A stretch of DNA of 33,227 nucleotides, taken from the NCBI GenBank assembly GCA_004555915.1, contig SFJM01000021.1, forward strand, positions 1 to 33,227, in the 5' to 3' direction. Origin of the DNA: Clostridiales bacterium (GTDB lineage: Bacteria > Bacillota > Clostridia > Oscillospirales > Butyricicoccaceae). The first letter of the stretch is position 1. Every line of letters begins with the position of its first letter. A program made the translations under genes and the position numbers. Of this stretch, positions 1 through 6,239 are shown in pieces. The notes beneath the pieces are model-generated. The model saw nothing but the letters and a program-made list of their open reading frames with translations. It made no database searches and was not told the DNA's origin.

Positions 1-61
1 GCGGTTGGGGAACCTCAGTTATTGTATCATGGGAGGTCTTTGTATAGCTATAAGCTTTTTG

Positions 62-84
62 TACCACATGCATAGCATGTGGTA
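62..84. repeat. Perfect inverted repeat (10-bp arms, ATA loop)
   Basis: The arms TACCACATGC and GCATGTGGTA surround the loop ATA. A 10-bp palindrome TATAGCTATA lies just before it at 43-52, and the window opens with GCGGTTGG. A hairpin of nearly the same sequence, differing by two compensatory base pairs, lies at 33140-33158. This looks like part of a dispersed hairpin element rather than a terminator, because there is no adjacent T-tract. Confidence 0.6.
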
Positions 85-91
85 TATTGAC

Positions 92-129
92 AAAAAAAGG
101 CGTTCTACGGAATGACTCCGTAAAACGCC
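92..129 (-). terminator. Rho-independent terminator of the 227-1141 gene
   Basis: GGCGTT and TACGGA (99-111) pair with TCCGTA and AACGCC (117-129) with one mismatch. On the minus strand the hairpin is followed by seven T (92-98). It lies about 100 nt past the stop codon of the lipoprotein gene, with no gene in between. Confidence 0.85.
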
Positions 130-226
130 CTTGTCTTACATCGTGTATGATACCATGACAAAATTACGCTGTCAAGTATTTGTTAAAAAATAATTCCGAA
201 TAAGTACATTCTGCTCATAAGGAGTA

Positions 227-1141
227 TCAGGAAGCCTGCGTCATATCGTCAGATTCGCCAATTTCTTCTGCTGCCGGCGGTACGGCAGCAGAAGCCAGCC
301 ATTCCCGTCCGGCATCCGAGCCCAGCCAGCGGTAAAACAGCATCACCGGCTCTTCTGCTTCCAGTCCCGGACGGACTGCAAGATAATAGGGTACTGTAAG
401 CGGATACGACGTGCCATCCTCTGCCGTGTCTCCCGGCAGCATGCCATCCACAGCAATCATTCTGGTATCATCCGGTTTGCCGTTCTGCAGCAGTGAGAGC
501 CAGGTCGTATAGCACACGGTTCCCGTGGTATGCGAACAGGCTGCTGTCAGCGTGTCCGCACCGGACTGCATGGTTACGCCTGTAGCATCCGTACCAAACA
601 CGGCAGCAAACATGCGTCGGCTATCCGAGCCTGCTGCGGCTGCATAGCCGGTCCAGCCGGAAGCGCTGTCCTGCTGATAGGCTGCCAGAATATCCTGCTT
701 TGTCCAATCCAGTATCATATCATCTTCCGGACTGCTTCCTGCCAGAAAGACCAGTGCATCCGTCCCCACTTCCACCAGGGAAATGCCCTGTTCCTCCAGC
801 TTTTTTGCAGTGTCCGCAGATGGTGCATAGGCAAGCACCGCATCCAGTTTCCCATCCAGCAGGCGCTGCCATGCCGCTTCACTGCTGCCTGCAAAGGCGG
901 TTTTATCGCTGGCTGCCTCATAGGAGGTATCACCGGCCTTTGCCGCTGCCAGATTTCCCGCAAGGGAAAGGGACGCGCAGCCGCCAAAGGAAACATCATC
1001 CAGATCCACCCGGCGGACTGTGGGCTGCTCCAGAGCGCTGCCCGATACACCGGAACCGTTTTGCTGTGGTACAGCGGTGGCGCCGCAGCCTGTCAGCAGT
1101 GCGCCGCAAAGCATCACTGCGAGGAGTTGTTTCTTCATCAT
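227..1141 (-). CDS. PstS-like periplasmic-binding-protein-fold lipoprotein
   Basis: The 304-residue product starts with a lipoprotein signal peptide (MKKQLLAVML, then the lipobox LTGC), so it should be anchored to the outer face of the membrane. The rest resembles the PstS-like type 2 solute-binding fold: a middle segment around WTKQDILAAY matches the 'sltleqlkdIy' region of phosphate-binding proteins, and near the C-terminus YPLTVPYYLAV is followed by FYRWLGSDAGREWL. An AGGAGG site lies at 1147-1152 and overlaps the stop codon of the upstream gene by one base, so the two genes are probably co-transcribed and perhaps translationally coupled. No pstC, pstA or pstB is nearby, so phosphate transport is not supported. 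A ligand-sensing or accessory role is possible, and the ligand is unknown. Confidence 0.72.
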   Translation of the reverse strand: MMKKQLLAVMLCGALLTGCGATAVPQQNGSGVSGSALEQPTVRRVDLDDVSFGGCASLSLAGNLAAAKAGDTSYEAASDKTAFAGSSEAAWQRLLDGKLDAVLAYAPSADTAKKLEEQGISLVEVGTDALVFLAGSSPEDDMILDWTKQDILAAYQQDSASGWTGYAAAAGSDSRRMFAAVFGTDATGVTMQSGADTLTAACSHTTGTVCYTTWLSLLQNGKPDDTRMIAVDGMLPGDTAEDGTSYPLTVPYYLAVRPGLEAEEPVMLFYRWLGSDAGREWLASAAVPPAAEEIGESDDMTQAS

Positions 1142-1151
1142 CCGTTCCTCC

Positions 1152-2615
1152 TCACTTTACACCGGAAAGCCGGGTACGTACCAGCCATCTTCCATTGGAA
1201 TCCACAATACCGGACCATTCGTCCTGAACTGCCATATAGTACGAGCCTCCTGCACAGCAAATGCTGTCATATTTCGGCCGGAGTACCATTCTTCCCCGGG
1301 TGTTTCCAATGCCCTGCAGACCAGTTGCAGGATTGGTAATCGTGAACTGGCCCATGCTGCGGTCCGCATTCTGCTCTGACGGCGTATACTGATAGGAAAT
1401 CAGCTTTCCTGCGGTGCCATCCTCCAGCTGGAACAGCTGATAGCCATCCTCCGTCACACAGACCAGTGTATTCCCCTGCTCATAAAATTGCATTTCGCTA
1501 TCCAGCACAACGCTTTTCAGGTCATCAAAAATCACAGAACAGCCATCTGCATTGACATAGGAAAAATAATCATTCGGCAGAGCCAGCAGCTTCTGCGCCT
1601 GCAGATCCTCCGGAAGCTGCAGCTTCTGTCCCTTGGTGGCGCTGATGACCACGCATTCTGTCTCGGATTTCCACAGCTGGTACAGCGGATAATCCTCACT
1701 GCAGTGTGTGCCGTCCATATACTCAAATGCTACGGCTTCCTTGCCGGAAACCTCTGCCACACCGAATTTTCCTTCGGTATCTTTTACCAGCACATAGCCA
1801 TTGCAGACCTCGTCCATCCAGGCAGCATCGGTGAACGGCGTAATCACACCCTTTGTATCCACAATTGCCCACTGATTTTCTGCTGTCTGCATGGTTGCAT
1901 AACCGTCAGAAAAAGCGCCAATCTGGTATGCGGTCAGTGTGGACAGCTCCTGCATGTCATCCGCATCATAGATATGCCAGATATCACTCTGGTCCGTGGT
2001 TTTCCGGCTGACGAGGATACCATCCGAACAGGATACCATCGTTCCTGCCATGGTGCCCAGCAGCGTGCCGTTGCTGTATACCTTTGTATCCGGGGTGTCG
2101 GAACGCTGTACCAGAATATATCCATCTGCCACCGTAATGCTGCCGTAAACCGGCCCGATCACCCAGCTGCCATCCTCCGCAGCGCAGCTGACCTGTACGC
2201 CATCCTCCGCAGTGTCACTCTCCAGCATCCATACCGCTGTCTTGCCGCAGATCTCCCGTTTTACCGCGGTATATACCGGATTGGTAATCTGTTCCCCTGC
2301 TTCATCTGCCAGCGCATAACGGTATACCGCCGTTCCATCCTGCTTCCATCCGGCAATCGCTGCCGCATAGGGAAAAATCTGTTCATAATCGGACGCCGGC
2401 GTCAGGGTGTCCTTCAATCCGATGGCACGTACCGCGCCAATTTCCGGTTCTGCCGCTTTATATTCCACGGTATCGGTATCCGGTACAAGCTCTGCCGGAA
2501 TGGGTTCTTCTTCCTGGGCTGAACCGGTATCCTGAGGAGCCGGAACCGGCTGTGCCGCAATCGCAGCGCATAAAACTGCAGATATTGCAAGCATACCTGC
2601 GATCCGTTTTATCAT
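1152..2615 (-). CDS. Secreted WG-repeat-like beta protein
   Basis: The 487-residue product has an N-terminal signal peptide (MIKRIAGMLAISAVLCAAIA) without a convincing lipobox, followed by an acidic Glu/Pro-rich linker (about residues 27-60). The remainder is a series of degenerate repeats in which an aromatic residue plus G, then V-D/E-x-x-G and a short strand recur, for example NQWAIVDTKGVI, GKFGVAEVSGK and EWSGIVDSNGRWLV. This is the usual look of WG-repeat (KWG) proteins, which form beta-propeller or solenoid folds on the cell surface. The ATG has an AGGAGG site and its own promoter at 2697-2725. It is followed after 10 nt by the PstS-like lipoprotein. No catalytic motif was seen, and the function is unknown. 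Confidence 0.65.
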   Translation of the reverse strand: MIKRIAGMLAISAVLCAAIAAQPVPAPQDTGSAQEEEPIPAELVPDTDTVEYKAAEPEIGAVRAIGLKDTLTPASDYEQIFPYAAAIAGWKQDGTAVYRYALADEAGEQITNPVYTAVKREICGKTAVWMLESDTAEDGVQVSCAAEDGSWVIGPVYGSITVADGYILVQRSDTPDTKVYSNGTLLGTMAGTMVSCSDGILVSRKTTDQSDIWHIYDADDMQELSTLTAYQIGAFSDGYATMQTAENQWAIVDTKGVITPFTDAAWMDEVCNGYVLVKDTEGKFGVAEVSGKEAVAFEYMDGTHCSEDYPLYQLWKSETECVVISATKGQKLQLPEDLQAQKLLALPNDYFSYVNADGCSVIFDDLKSVVLDSEMQFYEQGNTLVCVTEDGYQLFQLEDGTAGKLISYQYTPSEQNADRSMGQFTITNPATGLQGIGNTRGRMVLRPKYDSICCAGGSYYMAVQDEWSGIVDSNGRWLVRTRLSGVK

Positions 2616-2696
2616 ATGGAACCTCCTGCTTTTATCTGTTTTCTGTCATCCATGCTTTTTAGCAATATTGGAATGTTACATACCTTTTGCTATTCT

Positions 2697-2725
2697 ATTC
2701 TAAACAGGTAGTATCTGACTGTCAA
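2697..2725 (-). promoter_or_regulatory. Sigma-A promoter of the WG-repeat/PstS-like pair
   Basis: On the minus strand there is a -35 TTGACA (2720-2725), a 17-bp spacer and a -10 TAGAAT (2697-2702), about 80 nt upstream of the ATG. Confidence 0.75.
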
Positions 2726-2760
2726 GGCATCAACTGTTAACATTTTTTATCTGCATAAAA

Positions 2761-2806
2761 ATAACGCAGCCAACACCGGCATTTTCCGGCAAATTGACTG
2801 CGTTAT
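2761..2806 (-). terminator. Terminator of ppk1
   Basis: ATAACGCAG (2761-2769) pairs with CTGCGTTAT (2798-2806), with an inner CCGG pairing. On the minus strand it is followed by TTTTTATG. It separates ppk1 from the downstream WG-repeat gene, which has its own promoter. Confidence 0.75.
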
Positions 2807-2833
2807 CCGTTATATATCTATTTTCGTTATGTG

Positions 2834-5059
2834 TCAATGAAACAGAAAACCGAAAAGCCTGTGGAAGAAGCCCTGCTTCGGCGGTTCCTTTTCTGCCTTT
2901 TTCTCATCGGCAGCACGCAGCATCTGCATGGTCCGCTCGATTTCCCGTTCCTCCCGCTGTTCTTTTTCCTTTTCATGGGGCTGTTTTACTGCCGCTACCG
3001 GGATGTCCTCCGCATCATGGGTAAAGTAGTCATACAGCGCCATCTGGCTGTTGACCGAACGTTCTCCTTCCTGGCGCTCCACACGCCGATAGGTGCCATC
3101 CGGCTGCATCAGCCATGACTGACAATTGTCCTGTTCCAGCGTCTCGATAATATACAGCAGCTGTTTGCGGATTTCCGGTGATTTCGGCTCCGCGAAGATT
3201 TCCACCCGGCGCTGGGTATTGCGGTTGAGCAGGTCGCCGGAACCGAGGAAAATCCGCTGCCGTTCCCCTTCGCCAAAGACAAAAATACGGGAATGCTCCA
3301 GATACCGTCCCAGAAGCGCACGGATGGTAATATGTTCTGTATATCCCTCAATGCCCGGACGCAGGCAGCAGATGCCCCGGATGTACAGATGGATTTCCAC
3401 CCCTGCCTGGGATGCCTCCACCATCTTTTCCATAATGCCAATATCATTGAAGGAATTGATTTTCATTGCCACATAGCCGTGTCCGCCCTGCTTCTGCACT
3501 GCAATCTCACGATCCAGCAGCTCCAGCACATGGGAACGGTAGCAATGGGGTGCAACCCACAGCGCATCGGTCTGCTCTGTAATCTCTCCGATGGCAAGGT
3601 TGTTGAATACACGGATGGCCTCCCGGCCCACAGCTGCCTCATTGGTGATAAAGCAAAGGTCTGTATACTGCTCCGAGGTTTTTTCATTGTAATTGCCGGT
3701 ACCCACCTGTGTGGTATAGCTCACATTGCCAGCCTTGTCCTTTCGTGTGATGACGCAAAGCTTGGCATGTACCTTATAATCACTCAGGCCGTAAATGACG
3801 CGGCAGGAGGCCTGCTCCAGAATGGCAGAATAGTCAATATTGCTCTGCTCATCAAACCGGGCCCGCAGCTCCAGCATGCACAGTACATCCTTTCCCCGGT
3901 CTGCGGCATAGCACAGAGCGGAGACCACCTGGCTGTGTCCTGCCAGACGATACAGGGAAATCCGGATAGAAACAACCTCCGGATCATCCGCAGCCTCATA
4001 CAGCAGGTTAAGGAATGGCGTATAGCTGTGGAATGGATAGGACAGCAGGATTTCCTGCTCTGCCAGCTGCCGGATGGGAATATCCCGGTGATAGACAGCC
4101 GGAACCTGTGGCTTACGTTCCGGATAGAACAGGGATGCATCCATCTTGTCTATTTTTCCCGGAAGTGAGAATCCAAAGCTAAAATCCAGAGGGATTTTCT
4201 GGACAAACACACTGTCCTTCTGCACCTCCAGATGCTCACTCATATATTTCTGAATCTTATCCGACCGGCAGGACAGCTGCAGACGGACAGCGGACAGCCG
4301 GCGGCGTTTTTTCAGCAGCTCCTGCATGATGCCGCGGAAATCCATTTCATAATCCAGCAATGCCTCATCTGCAGCAATATCCGCATTACGGGTCACCCGC
4401 ACCGTGGCACGTTCCACAATTTTCTGCTTGGAAAACAGCTGCTCCAGCGAATACTCCACGATATCACAGGTAAAAAATATCTTAACCCGGTCATCCAGAT
4501 TGACGACGAAATAATCCGGCAGATGACCAATCGGGATGATGCCAAAGCGTTCCCCGCCATTTTTGGTAATATGGCAGGATACCACATATTTCTCCTTATT
4601 GCGCAGGAACGGGAAGGGATGATGCCGATCCACAATCTGCGGTGACAGCAGCGGTTTGATTTCGGTATCAAAATATTTCCGGGCAATGATTTCCTCCATT
4701 TTTCCCAGCTTTTTGAAGTCAACAAAATCAATGCCCTTCTGCTCCAGCTCCGTTTTCAGGGACTGGTACATCTCCTCCGTCATAGGCTCAAAGGAATGTA
4801 CCATTTCCAGCATATGCTGTACCTGCTGCGCGGCATTCCAGCCGGTCTTGTCATCCAGCTTATCCGGATCCATAATGCTCTGATCGGTCAGCGAACCCAC
4901 ACGCACCATGAAAAACTCATCCAGATTGGAAAAATAAATTGCTGCAAATTTCAGCCGTTCAAACAGTGGTACATCGGTCCGCAATGCCTCGGAAAGGCAT
5001 CGTTTATTAAATTCCAGCCAGCTTAATTCCCGGTTAACCAGCAAATCCATGGGAAGCAT
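2834..5059 (-). CDS. ppk1: Polyphosphate kinase 1
   Basis: PPK1 reversibly transfers the gamma phosphate of ATP to polyphosphate. The 741-residue protein begins with the family signature NRELSWLEFNKRCL. It has the phospholipase-D-like C-terminal domains, with the phospho-acceptor histidine in YKVHAKLCVITRK and the second conserved histidine in LEHSRIFVFGEG, followed by FLGSGDLLNRNTQRRVE. The last 60 or so residues form a Lys/Glu-rich tail (EKEKEQREEREIERT) ending in an aromatic GFFHRLFGFLFH, which is beyond the usual PPK1 core. The start is supported by GGAGGG at 5068-5073, nine bases upstream. The gene is apparently transcribed alone, from a promoter at 5117-5145 to a terminator at 2761-2806. 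No ppx is in the window. Confidence 0.96.
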   Translation of the reverse strand: MLPMDLLVNRELSWLEFNKRCLSEALRTDVPLFERLKFAAIYFSNLDEFFMVRVGSLTDQSIMDPDKLDDKTGWNAAQQVQHMLEMVHSFEPMTEEMYQSLKTELEQKGIDFVDFKKLGKMEEIIARKYFDTEIKPLLSPQIVDRHHPFPFLRNKEKYVVSCHITKNGGERFGIIPIGHLPDYFVVNLDDRVKIFFTCDIVEYSLEQLFSKQKIVERATVRVTRNADIAADEALLDYEMDFRGIMQELLKKRRRLSAVRLQLSCRSDKIQKYMSEHLEVQKDSVFVQKIPLDFSFGFSLPGKIDKMDASLFYPERKPQVPAVYHRDIPIRQLAEQEILLSYPFHSYTPFLNLLYEAADDPEVVSIRISLYRLAGHSQVVSALCYAADRGKDVLCMLELRARFDEQSNIDYSAILEQASCRVIYGLSDYKVHAKLCVITRKDKAGNVSYTTQVGTGNYNEKTSEQYTDLCFITNEAAVGREAIRVFNNLAIGEITEQTDALWVAPHCYRSHVLELLDREIAVQKQGGHGYVAMKINSFNDIGIMEKMVEASQAGVEIHLYIRGICCLRPGIEGYTEHITIRALLGRYLEHSRIFVFGEGERQRIFLGSGDLLNRNTQRRVEIFAEPKSPEIRKQLLYIIETLEQDNCQSWLMQPDGTYRRVERQEGERSVNSQMALYDYFTHDAEDIPVAAVKQPHEKEKEQREEREIERTMQMLRAADEKKAEKEPPKQGFFHRLFGFLFH

Positions 5060-5116
5060 GTCTGCCGCCCTCCTTTTTTCTCGTTTGCCTTACAGACAAT
5101 ATCTGCATTATTATTT

Positions 5117-5145
5117 ATTATAACGCAAATTTACCTTTTTTTCGA
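5117..5145 (-). promoter_or_regulatory. Probable promoter of ppk1
   Basis: On the minus strand there is a -10 TATAAT (5117-5122) and a weak -35 TCGAAA (5140-5145) with a 17-bp spacer. The start codon is 58 nt downstream of the -10. Confidence 0.55.
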
Positions 5146-5228
5146 GTGATTGTTGGTAATTTTCCACATTATTTTTCCAGATTTTCCAACCATGCCATCA
5201 ACATGTACTAATTTGTTACAAAACAGGC

Positions 5229-5272
5229 AAAAAAAGCCGGAAAACAGAAGTTTCCCTCCATTTTCTGGCTTA
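5229..5272 (-). terminator. Terminator after the toxin gene (copy 1 of a duplicated hairpin)
   Basis: A 44-nt segment forms a hairpin whose arms begin AAGCC and end GGCTT, followed on the minus strand by seven T (5229-5235). Forty-one of its 44 bases are identical to the glgP terminator at 6161-6204. The copy here has one A-C mismatch in the stem. The 82 bp between it and the toxin stop codon hold no recognisable feature. Confidence 0.8.
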
Positions 5273-5354
5273 TCAATGGTACATCACCATGTTTCGTCTA
5301 ATTACTCTTAATAGTCTATGTATTTTCATCCATTTAGACTTTTTACAACCGCAC

Positions 5355-5870
5355 TTACTTAGAAGTTCCCCTCAAATATTTGTCTATGTACTCCCGATAT
5401 CCATCTTCCAAAATATGAAATGCACAACTGTTATCCGTTAAAATTTGCTTACGGTTCGTTATAACCATCTCATATATTTTATTTGCCTTCTTCTGAATTT
5501 TGTCTGCATTGCTTATACAAAACTGATATTCTTTATTCAGCAGCAGTCGGTATTTCTCGTCCTCAACATCTTTGATTATCAATTTTTCAATACATTCATC
5601 TGGGACCGGAACCATATAATTAAATCGCAAGGAGCCTTTCACTTCTTTTTTATCTCCCGGCACTCGAATTAAAATATTCGCTTCCTGCTTTTTATCAAAC
5701 GAAGAAACAGATACATAATAATTCATTCCATTGACTTGCATAACAGCACCAAATGCAAACTTATTGCGGTCGGCATACCGAATATTCGGTACTTTCGTAA
5801 CTCCTCTTTTCTCCTTTTCGTATCTTTGGAGAAATCTATTATACTCTTCATTTATACGGTAAAAATCCAT
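5355..5870 (-). CDS. toxN: Type III toxin, ToxN/AbiQ-like endoribonuclease
   Basis: From the ATG at 5870 the protein has 171 residues, the size of ToxN/AbiQ toxins, which are sequence-specific RNases held inactive by a repeat RNA and often act in phage defence. Family features are the start MDFYRINEEY, the strand block FAFGAVMQVNGMNYYVSVSS with SSFDK at residues 56-60 (where ToxN has its catalytic T/S-S-P-K), then LRFNYMVPVP, the helix YRLLLNKEYQFCISNADKI, and the C-terminal FHILEDGYREY. The frame is open 35 codons further upstream, but that stretch would encode the terminator hairpin and an antitoxin repeat. GGGGG at 5876-5880 supports the inner ATG. Positions 5401-5520 are 32% GC against 57% in a sampled trpB line, which suggests acquisition by transfer. 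The family call rests on recalled motifs and on the gene arrangement. Confidence 0.88.
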   Translation of the reverse strand: MDFYRINEEYNRFLQRYEKEKRGVTKVPNIRYADRNKFAFGAVMQVNGMNYYVSVSSFDKKQEANILIRVPGDKKEVKGSLRFNYMVPVPDECIEKLIIKDVEDEKYRLLLNKEYQFCISNADKIQKKANKIYEMVITNRKQILTDNSCAFHILEDGYREYIDKYLRGTSK

Positions 5871-5890
5871 TTTATCCCCCATGGTATAGC

Positions 5891-5921
5891 AAAACAGGGA
5901 GATAAGCTGCTTATCTCCCTG
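5891..5921 (-). terminator. Attenuating terminator between antitoxin RNA and toxin
   Basis: A perfect 11-bp stem, CAGGGAGATAA (5895-5905) with TTATCTCCCTG (5911-5921), has a GCTGC loop and a short T4 tract on the minus strand. It sits between the RNA repeats and the toxin ribosome binding site. This is the standard position for the leaky terminator that sets the antitoxin:toxin ratio in type III modules. Confidence 0.88.
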
Positions 5922-5930
5922 AAAATTAAC

Positions 5931-6017
5931 GGTTCGCATTTCAAGCTGCGAAGCACTTAAATTAAAGGTTTGCACTCAAAGTAGCAACGCACTTAAATCA
6001 AGCAAATTCTTTTGCTC
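5931..6017 (-). ncRNA. Type III antitoxin RNA (ToxI-like tandem repeats)
   Basis: Two adjoining 36-nt repeats occupy 5931-5966 and 5967-6002 and match at 26 of 36 positions. Both contain ATTTAAGTGC (minus strand). A degenerate partial copy (ATATAAGTGAGC and following bases) seems to lie just upstream, up to the predicted transcript start near 6017. The 36-nt unit matches the repeat length published for ToxI of Pectobacterium. Each repeat is expected to fold into a pseudoknot that binds one toxin monomer. The RNA has its own consensus promoter and ends at the hairpin at 5895-5921. Confidence 0.85.
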
Positions 6018-6023
6018 ACTTAT

Positions 6024-6052
6024 ATTATATGCGTTTATTTTAGAAAATTCAA
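6024..6052 (-). promoter_or_regulatory. Promoter of the toxin-antitoxin module
   Basis: On the minus strand there is a -35 TTGAAT (6047-6052), a 17-bp spacer and a -10 TATAAT (6024-6029). The transcript would start near 6017, just ahead of the antitoxin repeats. Confidence 0.8.
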
Positions 6053-6160
6053 TAAAAAATGAAAAAAATTTATTCACAAAAATTACAATTTCATTTAACC
6101 ATATATTATTTATGAGGAATTGGCATTTGCTAATCCCTCTACTATTTACTCTAAATTCCA

Positions 6161-6204
6161 AAAAAAAGCCGGAAAACAGAAGTTTCCCTCCGTTTCCCGG
6201 CTTA
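6161..6204 (-). terminator. Terminator of glgP (copy 2 of the duplicated hairpin)
   Basis: As minus-strand RNA this forms a 12-bp stem (AAGCCGGGAAAC with GUUUUCCGGCUU, one G-U pair) followed by a run of T. It lies 35 nt after the glgP stop codon. It pairs better than copy 1 at 5229-5272, which suggests that it is the original. Confidence 0.85.
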
Positions 6205-6239
6205 CAATTCAATATGTCATACTCTGACAGAGCTGTGCA

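Noticed and set aside
5871..5975. N-terminal 35-codon extension of the toxin
   Set aside because: It would translate the terminator hairpin and one antitoxin repeat, and has no ribosome binding site. The ATG at 5870 has one.
5931..6002. Two 36-nt repeats considered as a small CRISPR array
   Set aside because: The repeats adjoin directly without spacers, diverge at 10 of 36 positions, and sit between a promoter and a toxin gene. This fits a type III antitoxin, not CRISPR.
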